This document shows positions 15,478 to 23,937 of a DNA stretch of 52,722 nucleotides, piece after piece. Source of the stretch: JAGXFP01 sp039714535 (GTDB taxonomy: Bacteria > Desulfobacterota > Desulfobulbia > Desulfobulbales > JAGXFP01). The notes beneath the pieces were generated by a model that worked only from the letters and a program-made list of their open reading frames with translations, ran no database searches and was not told where the DNA came from. The stretch is taken from NCBI GenBank assembly GCA_039714535.1, contig JBDLJC010000022.1:1-52722 (forward strand), in the 5' to 3' direction. Position 1 is the stretch's first letter. Each line of letters opens with the position of its first letter. A program made the position numbers and the translations under genes.

Positions 15478-17868
15478 ATGAGAAAAAGACGAAACAATTT
15501 ATCGTGGTTTATTTTGGCGGCTTTTATATTGGCCTGTTTCCCAGCCGCAGCCAACGCCGCCCAGTGGGGCATGCACCGGCATGATGCCCAGCACACAAAC
15601 AGCACCGCCTATAGCGGTCCGACCAGGATCAGCGAGAAATGGAGCTTTCAGGATGAAATTACGAACGGCGGAGTGGCTATAGCCGATGATGGAACAATCT
15701 ATTTCGTAGATGGATATCGAAGCCGGAATCTTTATGTTCTTAATCCCGATGGGACTGTAAAACAAATTTACGATCTTTACGCGAACGGCTACGGAGGAGG
15801 TTGTTGCACAAGACCGGTAATCGGACCCGACGGCACCATTTACGTCAGTGCCAATGGTATTGTCGCCTTTAACCCTGACCTTACAGTCAAATGGCATAAT
15901 CCATCCTATGGAAGTTTTTGCTGCGGTTCCATGTCTCTCGGTCCAGACGGTAGCCTCTATCTCGTAGAGGGAGAGCTGGATGTACTCGATGCCCAGACCG
16001 GAGCCTGGAAGTGGAGTTCTAGTCTTGATAGAAATGAGGATTGGATTAATTGGGCCCCAGCGACAAGCAATGACGGCAGCAAAGTATATATAACCACCCA
16101 GCACAATGTCTATGCCGTGAGCAGTGTCGACGGCGCCGCCATCTGGGACCATGCTATCGATAATCCCGGCAGCAGTTCGGCTGTAGTAGCCGCTAATGGC
16201 GACGTATATGTTCCTGATGGCAACGATATTCTTGTTATCACTGAAAGGCCAGCTCCTAAACAAGGGATAACCCAAAGGAAAATCTCAGTCGGCACCAGCC
16301 AAGAAACAGTTTTCGAGATCGCCATGGCCGCCGATGGCTCCCTGGCCTCTGTCACCTACAATACGGTTGATCTGAACATTTATGATTATGCAGACTCAGC
16401 AACCGGCGGCAAACTCTACATGATCGATCCAAACCAGGATATCGTCTGGAGTGCTCCGATCGAGGCCGAAGTCATTCCCAACTGGACCATGACCTATGTG
16501 CCATTAATCGATGCCAACAATAATGTTTACCTGGGTACAGTTGACAGTGCCAACATGGCCCACGTCTATGGATTTGATGCCAACGGTAACTCTCTTTTCT
16601 ACCGGAGTTTTGATTCCAACTGCGGTGGCGGGCCGGTGACCCTCGCTATGGACAACGAGGGGATACTCTACTTCTCGATCTTCATGGGCTACACCTACGC
16701 CTATCGACAGACCGATCCCTGGGGCAACTATCATGGCAATGCCCAGCATACCAGCAGCAGCATCTATCACGGCCCGACCCAGATTGCCCAGAAATGGGCA
16801 GCAGGTGTTGGCACCGAAGCCGGCATTGCCATTGCCCTAGACGGCACCATCTACGCCGGTGGCGCCGACGGCAACCTTTATGCCTTCAACCCGGACGGCT
16901 CAGTAAAAGGAGTGTTTGACGGCAGCGCCAGTGGTGTGTCAAATGCTGGTCTATGTTGCGCCTCACCGGTAATTGGCCCGGACGGCACCATCTATATTGC
17001 CGGGCGTTACACCTGGGCGCTCAACCCAGACCTCACCATCAAGTGGGTAGACACCTCTATGGGGCTCTGCTGTGGCTCGCTGACCGTGGGACCGGACAAC
17101 ACTCTGTATAGAGTTGAGTGGGACTATATTGACGCCATTGACGGCCAAACCGGGACCCTGAAATGGAACATCGACTATTCTGCCACTAATGACTTACCTG
17201 GCCATTCTCCGGCAGTAAGCGCTGATGGTAAAACCCTTTATCTGGCTACCCAGTATAATCTATATGCCCTCAACAGCGCCGACGGCTCAACTCAGTGGGG
17301 CCACCCCATTATTAATCCAGGTTGGGCCACTGCCTTAGTCGCCCCGGACGGCAGAATATATGCTTCTAACGACTCGAATATCGACATACTAAATAGCGAT
17401 GGAACGCTAGCGCAAACCATTCTGGTAGGTTCTAACGTCTTTGAAATAAGCCTTGGCGCCGACGGCACCATCGCCTGTGTTACCTTTGATAGTTGGACGC
17501 CAGACAGAGCCAGCGGCCCTTGGGCAGGAGTTGCCTGGGATGCCAGCAATGCAACGCTTTACGCGATTGATCCCAGTGGTGCAATCAAATGGAGTACTTC
17601 TATTCTTGGCTTCTCTCAGGTTGTTGAAACAACCCAGTTTGCCCCGGTTATTGACGCATCCGGCAATATCTATATCTTCACCCGTGATGAGGCCGGAAAT
17701 TACCTCTATGGTTTTGATGCAGCCGGCAATCAACTTTTCTTACATCAGATGGCGGCAACTGACCCTCTTTATGGGCCAGCACGTATAACAATTGGCGCTG
17801 ACGGCAATCTCTATGTGAGCTGGTTCGGGGGCGATCTTTACGCCTTTGAACAAGCGCCAATGCCGTAA
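15478..17868 (+). CDS. Exported PQQ-like beta-propeller protein, duplicated
   Basis: The 796-residue product starts at the ATG at 15478, seven bases after AAGGGG; an in-frame TTG at 15397 would bury the signal peptide. The N-terminus is a secretion signal (MRKRRNN, a hydrophobic stretch, then ANA at 25-27). The LAC at 18-20 also makes a lipoprotein possible. The mature protein consists of two tandem halves: WGMHRHDAQHTNS near residue 30 recurs as WGNYHGNAQHTSS near residue 416. Each half contains many GPDGTIY-type blade motifs of PQQ/quinoprotein-like propellers. Each half also carries two vicinal Cys-Cys pairs (GGCCTRP and SFCCGSM in the first, GLCCASP and GLCCGSL in the second). Vicinal disulfides sit against PQQ in methanol dehydrogenase, but the metal and quinone ligands are not evident, so the enzymatic role is unproven. 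A strong terminator follows. Confidence 0.8.
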   Translation: MRKRRNNLSWFILAAFILACFPAAANAAQWGMHRHDAQHTNSTAYSGPTRISEKWSFQDEITNGGVAIADDGTIYFVDGYRSRNLYVLNPDGTVKQIYDLYANGYGGGCCTRPVIGPDGTIYVSANGIVAFNPDLTVKWHNPSYGSFCCGSMSLGPDGSLYLVEGELDVLDAQTGAWKWSSSLDRNEDWINWAPATSNDGSKVYITTQHNVYAVSSVDGAAIWDHAIDNPGSSSAVVAANGDVYVPDGNDILVITERPAPKQGITQRKISVGTSQETVFEIAMAADGSLASVTYNTVDLNIYDYADSATGGKLYMIDPNQDIVWSAPIEAEVIPNWTMTYVPLIDANNNVYLGTVDSANMAHVYGFDANGNSLFYRSFDSNCGGGPVTLAMDNEGILYFSIFMGYTYAYRQTDPWGNYHGNAQHTSSSIYHGPTQIAQKWAAGVGTEAGIAIALDGTIYAGGADGNLYAFNPDGSVKGVFDGSASGVSNAGLCCASPVIGPDGTIYIAGRYTWALNPDLTIKWVDTSMGLCCGSLTVGPDNTLYRVEWDYIDAIDGQTGTLKWNIDYSATNDLPGHSPAVSADGKTLYLATQYNLYALNSADGSTQWGHPIINPGWATALVAPDGRIYASNDSNIDILNSDGTLAQTILVGSNVFEISLGADGTIACVTFDSWTPDRASGPWAGVAWDASNATLYAIDPSGAIKWSTSILGFSQVVETTQFAPVIDASGNIYIFTRDEAGNYLYGFDAAGNQLFLHQMAATDPLYGPARITIGADGNLYVSWFGGDLYAFEQAPMP

Positions 17869-17900
17869 ATAGTCAGCAGAGATTTATCCAATCAACAAAA

Positions 17901-17941
17901 AGGGACGGTGTCATCAATTTTGACACCGCCCTTATTTTTTT
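17901..17941 (+). terminator. Rho-independent terminator of the PQQ-propeller gene
   Basis: The stem pairs CGGTGTCA (906-913 within 17 kb) with TGACACCG, extended by GGG/CCC around one mismatch. It has a seven-base loop and is followed by TTATTTTTTT. It begins about 33 bases after the stop codon. Confidence 0.9.
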
Positions 17942-18076
17942 AAAAAAAAGACGGGTAGTGACAATGAGCCCCCTACCCTTTTATTTTCCCGCAACAACAT
18001 GAACACCAATTAAATGCTATGCTTTGCCAGCTCACCCTTCAATTAATCCACCGGCAAAGTTTAGTTATCCGTTATT

Positions 18077-18769
18077 CTATAAGATTACCGTCTTTTTAAT
18101 ATAATGGACGACCTCATCCGGATCATCCATGACGTTGAACAGAAACAGATCCTCTTTACTGACAGTACCGTTTCTTTTTAACAACTCCTCCTCAATCCAT
18201 TCCACCAGCCCGCCCCAGAACTCGCTACAGACCATAATAACTGGAAAGGGCTTAATCCGGTGCGTTTGCATCAGGGTCAGAGACTCAAAAAGCTCGTCAA
18301 GGGTGCCGAAACCGCCCGGCATACAGATGAAGGCCATGGCATACTTAAGGAACATGACCTTGCGGACAAAGAAATACTTAAAATCAAGCGGCAGATTGGC
18401 GTACTGATTGGGCTGTTGCTCAAAAGGCAGGGTGATATTGAGACCGATTGAAATTCCGTCAGCCCTGGTCGCCCCCTTATTGGCAGCCTCCATGATCCCC
18501 GGTCCGCCGCCGGTCAGAATCGGATAACCGGCCTTAGCCAGTTTATGAGAAATTTCAACAGTCATCTCATAACAGGGGTCTTCTTCTTTGGTTCGGGCCG
18601 AGCCGAAAAACGATACCGCCGGATGGGGCAGCGCCGACAAGGTATCAAACCCGTCAACAAATTCCGACATGATCTTGAATAGCCGCCAGGAGTCGCCGAC
18701 ATTAAAATAATCAAGTCCATACTGACTGCTGTCTTCGTTGAGTTTTGGTAATGGACACTTGGGAACCAT
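18077..18769 (-). CDS. LOG-family nucleotide phosphoribohydrolase-like protein
   Basis: The 230-residue Rossmann-fold protein has the LOG signature: SFFGSART near residue 53, GGGPGIMEAAN near 88, and PGGFGTLDELFE near 150. Characterised members hydrolyse cytokinin-type or purine nucleoside 5'-monophosphates to base and ribose phosphate; a bacterial physiological substrate is often unclear. The catalytic PGGxGTxxE motif is intact. It stands alone on the minus strand, with a CTCCTT complement (AAGGAG) before the ATG at 18769 and about 100 bases to the end of the TPR gene upstream. Confidence 0.85.
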   Translation of the reverse strand: MVPKCPLPKLNEDSSQYGLDYFNVGDSWRLFKIMSEFVDGFDTLSALPHPAVSFFGSARTKEEDPCYEMTVEISHKLAKAGYPILTGGGPGIMEAANKGATRADGISIGLNITLPFEQQPNQYANLPLDFKYFFVRKVMFLKYAMAFICMPGGFGTLDELFESLTLMQTHRIKPFPVIMVCSEFWGGLVEWIEEELLKRNGTVSKEDLFLFNVMDDPDEVVHYIKKTVIL

Positions 18770-18866
18770 ATGCTCTCCTTGGGTTTGGGGGGTTCTATAT
18801 TTTTCTGAACTGATGAGTTGCTGCTCCGCATCGGTATCAGTTAACTCGCCTCACCATTTTACAGGT

Positions 18867-20945
18867 TCAGGAACCTTGCTTCGCCTTGGTCAATTTCCCA
18901 AGCTTTTCAGCCATGCGCTCGGCCAACCGGACCTTACCCGTCTCCCGGTAAATCTTTTCAAGTAGAACGGTGACGTCTCTATTATGGCGCTTAAGCCGCA
19001 AACTTCCTTGCAGATTAATAATGGCTTGCTGTTTATCACCCTGCCGGTCCAGAACCTGAGCAAGACGGTAGCGGTTATCCCACTTTGAATCGTCAAGCTC
19101 CACCGCTTCCCGACAAAGGGCCAGGGCAATATCACTACCCTGCCCTTCAACTTCATAAAGCTCGCCGAGCAGACTCAAGGCCCGGCTGTCCTGGGGATTA
19201 AAACCACAGGCCAGCTGCAAACATGCCATGGCCCGTCGGTTATCGTCACAATGCCGCCAGGCCTCACCCAGACAGCGCTGAGCGGCGGCGTCCTCCCAAT
19301 CTTCACGTTTGGCCCGCTCCGCATCGGGGACATCCAGCAATTCGACCACCTTTTCATATTGGCCGGAGCGGCAATAGAGCTCGGCCAGTTGCAGGGTAAG
19401 ATCAAAAATCCGGTCATCGACACCCAGGGCCTTCTCGAAAAAACCGACCGCCAGATCATCCCGCTCACGGGTCAGCCAGGCCGAGCCGAGGTTAAATAAG
19501 GCCATGTAATTATCGGCCTCGACGGTCAGGGTTTTTTCGAAACAACCGATTGCGGTTTTAAGCCGGTTCAACCGGACATAGGCCACCCCCAGACTGTTAA
19601 GCAGGTTGACATTACGGGGGTCGAGCTCCAAGCCGAGCAGATACTCCCGCACCGCCCCATTCATGTCGCCTTCGTTATAGTAGACATCACCACTGATGTT
19701 CAGGGACACCCCATCGAACGGGGTAATCGTGGCCGGATCAAAAAACGCCGCGTGCTGCAGGGCCTTACGGGCGTTAACAACCACCGCCGATCTTTTAAAA
19801 TCACCACATGGAAAAGAGGCCAGTCCGGCCGAAAAGGTCCGGTCGTGCACCTTGCTGATCTTATCCTGCAGATGCTGGAGGAGCGCTAAGGCCGCAGCAT
19901 GGTCCTGATCAGGCAGAAACAGATAAACTTCGCCGCCTTCCCGCTCAACGAGTTGGCTCCCTTGGCCAAGATGGGGCGGGAGAATATCGGCCAGTTTACT
20001 GTCGTCCTGCTCGGCTTGCAGGGCCGCGACCCAAAATTTATCCTGGTGCCGCCACAGGTTGCGGAAACGATTCAACTCGGCCGGAGCCAGGGAGCGGAAG
20101 GGATGACGGCCAAGCTCGTCTTCGTCGAGATACGCCGCCTTGGCAAAGGGGCCACGTTGCCGGGCCAGAACAATCGCCTGCCAGGCCCGATCCATCAACT
20201 CATTAAAACCAGATGCCCCTTGGCCGTCCACCCAGACCTGGCCCATTTGGGCCCGATCCAGACCGTCCCGTTGCAACCGATAGAGGATGACATCGGCCAT
20301 GGTCCTGACCTCGCCGACCGTGGCCCCCTGCCACAACATGGCAAAGACCCCGGAACCCAGATGAAAGACCGGAATATCCCGACCTGCTATCGAATCAAGT
20401 GATCCGGCCGCTCTTTTCAGATAGGCATGACCATGGGCGGCATCACGGGCCCGGGGATAGATCTCCAGGAGGACCAGAACAAAGTCATCCCGCTTAGCCA
20501 GGCGATGTTGTAGATTTTCCCGCCAGAGGCCCGGATTAAACAGGCTGGTCAGAGGATCAAGCGCCCGGGCCTGCAGGGCCAGAAAATCAGCGGTTAGCGC
20601 CCGGCTCTTATCAAGCAGGGCCTTGATTGTATATTTTTCGTAAAGGGCCGGGTCCCCTCCTTCCAGAATGGCGATGCCATACAATTTACCTTCGACAAAT
20701 AACGGCAGAAAGAGACGGGGGGCGTGACTGTCAATGACCGGTTTGTTGTTCTGCCTGACCAGGGCCAGGACATTGCGGCACTCTTCGGGAAGTCTGGCCT
20801 CGAAGACATCATCCACTTCGGCGCCAACCAGTTCGGCGTGCTGACAGGGAAGATGCTGCCGGGCGATATCGCCAAAGAAATGCCGGAAGAGCAAAGGATC
20901 AGCCGCGCCCGGCTCGGGGGCTAACCAGTTAAAAGGTGAACCCAT
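18867..20945 (-). CDS. Degenerate double-GGDEF protein with TPR repeats
   Basis: The product is 692 residues. Residues about 1-135 are GAF-like. At 150-290 a GGDEF-type fold starts with DPLTSLFNPGLW, but the signature position reads HLGSGVFAM. A second such fold at about 335-455 reads EGGEVYLFLP and continues with FSAGLASFP and a KALQHA helix. Neither signature is canonical, so diguanylate cyclase activity is unlikely, although ligand binding is possible. About eight TPR units follow (460-685). The ATG shares its A with the selA stop codon (TGATG), so it is translationally coupled to selA. A link to selenoprotein synthesis is not otherwise supported. Confidence 0.75.
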   Translation of the reverse strand: MGSPFNWLAPEPGAADPLLFRHFFGDIARQHLPCQHAELVGAEVDDVFEARLPEECRNVLALVRQNNKPVIDSHAPRLFLPLFVEGKLYGIAILEGGDPALYEKYTIKALLDKSRALTADFLALQARALDPLTSLFNPGLWRENLQHRLAKRDDFVLVLLEIYPRARDAAHGHAYLKRAAGSLDSIAGRDIPVFHLGSGVFAMLWQGATVGEVRTMADVILYRLQRDGLDRAQMGQVWVDGQGASGFNELMDRAWQAIVLARQRGPFAKAAYLDEDELGRHPFRSLAPAELNRFRNLWRHQDKFWVAALQAEQDDSKLADILPPHLGQGSQLVEREGGEVYLFLPDQDHAAALALLQHLQDKISKVHDRTFSAGLASFPCGDFKRSAVVVNARKALQHAAFFDPATITPFDGVSLNISGDVYYNEGDMNGAVREYLLGLELDPRNVNLLNSLGVAYVRLNRLKTAIGCFEKTLTVEADNYMALFNLGSAWLTRERDDLAVGFFEKALGVDDRIFDLTLQLAELYCRSGQYEKVVELLDVPDAERAKREDWEDAAAQRCLGEAWRHCDDNRRAMACLQLACGFNPQDSRALSLLGELYEVEGQGSDIALALCREAVELDDSKWDNRYRLAQVLDRQGDKQQAIINLQGSLRLKRHNRDVTVLLEKIYRETGKVRLAERMAEKLGKLTKAKQGS

Positions 20946-22372
20946 CAGACAGCTCCGAATGCTTGCAAGATAATATCGGCCAGGGGCACGATCTCCCGAT
21001 CAGCGATGGTCCGCATATCCAGCAGGAAGAGATCGTTTTCAATCCGGCCGATCACCGGGGACTCCCCTTTACGAAGCAGTTCTTCCAACTCGTTGACCGA
21101 AATATTATCGGGCTGCAAAGCCACCGCCGTGGTGGGCAGATCCTGTTCGGGCATCGCGCCGCCACCAACCCGCGAGTCGGTTTTGAGTAGCGACACCCGG
21201 CAGCTGTCAGCCAGAGCTTTCTTGATCCGCCGCGACAACCGTCTGGCCCTGGCGGCAAGCTGCTCCTTGGGTACGCTAAGCATCGCCAGAGTCGGTATTT
21301 TGGCCAGCGCGACTTCCTCATCGTAGTAGAAGCGCAGGACTGCTTCCAGCCCGGCCAGGGTGAATTTGTCGATCCGCAGAGCCCGGGTCATCGGGTTGCT
21401 CTTGATCCGGTCGATTATCTCTCGCCGCCCCAGGATGATCCCGGCCTGGGGACCGCCCAGCAGCTTGTCCCCGCTAAAGGTAACTACATCCGCCCCGGCC
21501 TTGACCACCTCGCCGACGGTGGGCTCTTTCATCAAACCGAAGCGGGAAAGATCAATCAGACTGCCGCTGCCCAAATCCTCCATAACCGGCAGATCATGGC
21601 GAGCGGCCAGCTCAACCATCTCCGGCAGGGGAACCTCGGAGGAGAAACCGATCATCCGATAGTTACTGGTGTGGACCTTAAGGAGCAGCGCGGTTTCTTC
21701 GGTAATGGCCCCTTCGTAATCACGGAGATGGGTCCGGTTGGTGGCGCCGACCTCAACCAGGGTGGCGCCGCTTCTGGTCATTACATCAGGAATCCGAAAG
21801 GAACCGCCGATCTCGACCAGTTGACCGCGGGAAACGATAACTTCGCGACCTTTGGCCAGGGTATCCAGGCACAGCAACACGGCGGCGGCATTATTATTAA
21901 CCACCAGCCCGGCCTCGGCCCCGGTCAGTTCGCAGAGGATCTCCTCCACCAGACTGTAGCGGCTGCCCCGCTTACCGGTGTTAAGATCAAACTCCAGATT
22001 GGAATAACCGCCGCCAACCCGAGCGATCATCGCCATCGCTTCATCGGGCAGCACCGACCGGCCCAGATTGGTATGAATCACCACCCCGGTGCCATTAATC
22101 ACCCCGCGAAAATTCGGCGCCGTTCTCGCCCTGAAACGGGTCTTAAAAGGCTGATGCAGGCTAAGGAAGGTAAGTTCCTCTTTGCCCGTGAGTCCCCCGG
22201 CCAGAATCGCCTCCCGGCAATCGTCCAGAACCTCACGCACCGAGATTTTCGCCTGGTGATTAATGTCATGGCCCTGCTCTTCAAGCCAGCCGAGAAACTC
22301 ATCAACCTTGGGAATCTCCCGTAAAAGCTTCCGGGCGTTAGCGGAGGGAACTTTTTTAGTTTTTGCTGTCAT
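20945..22372 (-). CDS. selA: L-seryl-tRNA(Sec) selenium transferase SelA
   Basis: The 475-residue PLP enzyme has the family length and motifs: NGTGVVIHTNLGRS near 93, VNNNAAAVLL near 158, and the PLP lysine in FSGDKLLGGPQAG near 300. It converts seryl-tRNA(Sec) to selenocysteinyl-tRNA(Sec) using selenophosphate, so the organism is expected to make selenoproteins. SelB, SelD and tRNA-Sec are not in the window. No in-frame TGA was needed to explain any gene here. The ATG at 22372 has only a weak GGGA site. A promoter is suggested at 22424-22452. Confidence 0.95.
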   Translation of the reverse strand: MTAKTKKVPSANARKLLREIPKVDEFLGWLEEQGHDINHQAKISVREVLDDCREAILAGGLTGKEELTFLSLHQPFKTRFRARTAPNFRGVINGTGVVIHTNLGRSVLPDEAMAMIARVGGGYSNLEFDLNTGKRGSRYSLVEEILCELTGAEAGLVVNNNAAAVLLCLDTLAKGREVIVSRGQLVEIGGSFRIPDVMTRSGATLVEVGATNRTHLRDYEGAITEETALLLKVHTSNYRMIGFSSEVPLPEMVELAARHDLPVMEDLGSGSLIDLSRFGLMKEPTVGEVVKAGADVVTFSGDKLLGGPQAGIILGRREIIDRIKSNPMTRALRIDKFTLAGLEAVLRFYYDEEVALAKIPTLAMLSVPKEQLAARARRLSRRIKKALADSCRVSLLKTDSRVGGGAMPEQDLPTTAVALQPDNISVNELEELLRKGESPVIGRIENDLFLLDMRTIADREIVPLADIILQAFGAV

Positions 22373-22423
22373 CTGATGTCCCAGTACGATAATTTATTTA
22401 AAATACTCATAACCACTTGAAAA

Positions 22424-22452
22424 TACTTACCGTTTTTACCAATAACTGTCAA
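22424..22452 (-). promoter_or_regulatory. Possible selA promoter
   Basis: On the minus strand a perfect TTGACA (22447-22452) is followed after 17 bases by TAAGTA, a weak -10. It lies about 50 bases upstream of selA. The -35 and spacing resemble the sulfur-carrier operon promoter at 14938-14966. Confidence 0.4.
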
Positions 22453-22608
22453 GAAAACGGCGGACGGATTCCCCCCGGCGAATGCCATCGCCAGCCGCCA
22501 TTCCGGTTTCGCCAATCTATCCCTTCTAGAATCGACTTTTAGCGGCGGGCATGGTACATATTGACCACAAGCAAATCGTTGAATAAATACCACCAACAAA
22601 GAAACACC

Positions 22609-23298
22609 ATGCCTGTTTTTCAACTGGATGAATCAATCAGCTTCCCGCCCCCGCAAATGGCCCGGGAAGACGGCCTCCTTGCCGTCGGCGGCGATCTCTC
22701 TCCCGAACGGCTCCTGCTCGCCTACCATCTCGGCATCTTCCCCTGGTATTCAAAAGGAGAACCGATCCTCTGGTGGTCACCCGATCCCCGGCTGGTGATC
22801 TTCCCCGATGAGTTCCATCTTTCCCGAAGCTTGGCCAAGACCATCCGCCGTAAATCTTTCAGGGTAACCTTCGACAGGGCCTTTCCTGAAGTAATCAGAA
22901 ACTGCGCCGCTATCCGCCAGCAACAGGGCGAAGGAACCTGGATCAGTGAGGAGATGATCGCGGCCTACTGCAAATTGCACGAGATCGGCTACGCCCATTC
23001 GGTGGAATGCTGGATGGGAGATGAACTGAAAGGCGGGCTGTACGGAGTTTCACTGGGTTCGGTCTTTTTCGGCGAATCGATGTTCAGCCTGGCCCCGAAC
23101 GCGTCCAAAGTGGCCCTGGCCACCCTGGTCAAGCAACTGGTTCTCTGGGAATTCGACATGATCGACTGCCAGGTAGACAGTGCCCACCTGCAGAGCCTCG
23201 GAGCCGAGGAGATTTCCGGAGAAGAGTTCGGGGAACGCTTGGCCCTGTCGGTCGACAAACCAACCCTCGTTGGCAAATGGCATAAACCTGAAAAGTGA
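22609..23298 (+). CDS. aat: Leucyl/phenylalanyl-tRNA-protein transferase
   Basis: The 229-residue product starts at the ATG at 22609; an in-frame TTG 16 codons earlier is rejected because MPVFQLDESISFPPP matches the known family start. Family motifs are clear: GGDLSPERLL, GIFPWYSKGEPILWWSPDPR, and FGESMFS. The enzyme transfers Leu or Phe from aminoacyl-tRNA to proteins with N-terminal Arg or Lys, tagging them for ClpAP through ClpS. The gene stands alone, divergent from selA. No strong ribosome-binding site is visible. Confidence 0.95.
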   Translation: MPVFQLDESISFPPPQMAREDGLLAVGGDLSPERLLLAYHLGIFPWYSKGEPILWWSPDPRLVIFPDEFHLSRSLAKTIRRKSFRVTFDRAFPEVIRNCAAIRQQQGEGTWISEEMIAAYCKLHEIGYAHSVECWMGDELKGGLYGVSLGSVFFGESMFSLAPNASKVALATLVKQLVLWEFDMIDCQVDSAHLQSLGAEEISGEEFGERLALSVDKPTLVGKWHKPEK

Positions 23299-23547
23299 AA
23301 TGTACTTGAGAACATCTCCGGCCCGGCACATTTTTAACACCCCTAAGTCTGCCGCAGGTCTGCCCCTAAGAAATAAAAGTGCTCAAGTCTTTGCTTGGCT
23401 CTTGGCCGCTCTCCTTTTATTTAGTTCTGTAAACAATTATTAATGACAAGCTCACCCCGATCCTAATACAATTGAAATGGGAACGGTTTTTTACAACCCT
23501 CATTACAAAGGCAATGGTTCTTCAATCAACCCCAGGAGGAAGTCCGA

Positions 23548-23742
23548 ATGGCGACATACGAATGTTCAAAATGTGGAATGGCTGTTAACGCTACCTGTGC
23601 TAAATGTGATGCACCTCTAGTTGATGACAGTATAAAATTAGAAGATGGGACAGTGGTACAAGTTTCAAAATGCCCAAATGGTCATGGCAAGATCAAATCC
23701 CCGATGTGTTGCGGCGTAGATATGACCTGCACGATTAAATAG
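23548..23742 (+). CDS. Small cysteine-rich zinc-ribbon-like protein
   Basis: The 64-residue product has a strong AGGAGG site before the ATG. Cysteines occur as CSKC (6-9), CAKC (17-20), a lone Cys near 42 (KCPNGHG) and CC near 53-54, ending DMTCTIK. The paired CxxC motifs imply a zinc or iron site, as in small zinc-ribbon proteins found widely in sediment bacteria. The function is unknown. It lies alone between aat and the Kef antiporter, followed by a hairpin. Confidence 0.8.
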   Translation: MATYECSKCGMAVNATCAKCDAPLVDDSIKLEDGTVVQVSKCPNGHGKIKSPMCCGVDMTCTIK

Positions 23743-23769
23743 CCTGCCCAACCTGACAAGCAACTCCTT

Positions 23770-23807
23770 CCGGTAAAAAACACCGGTCCTTTGGTGTTCT
23801 TTGCCGG
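23770..23807 (+). other. Imperfect 15-bp hairpin after the zinc-ribbon gene
   Basis: CCGG, AAA and AACACC pair with GGTGTT, TTT and CCGG across an eight-base loop, with two mismatches. It starts 28 bases after the stop codon. No U-run follows, so it may protect the 3' end rather than terminate transcription. Confidence 0.45.
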
Positions 23808-23937
23808 CAGGCCCCAGGGTTATCAGGGTGGGAGTTCACTTAACTTTAAAGTCGTCACTAATGGGCTTGGCATCTGCCAGGACCCGCAAAAGGATTAAGT
23901 GGTCTAGACAAACTGCCCCGGGAACTGGATAGGACAT

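Noticed and set aside
15397..15480. A c-di-GMP or other riboswitch in the leader of the PQQ-propeller gene
   Set aside because: The conserved GEMM blocks and paired helices could not be found in the leader.
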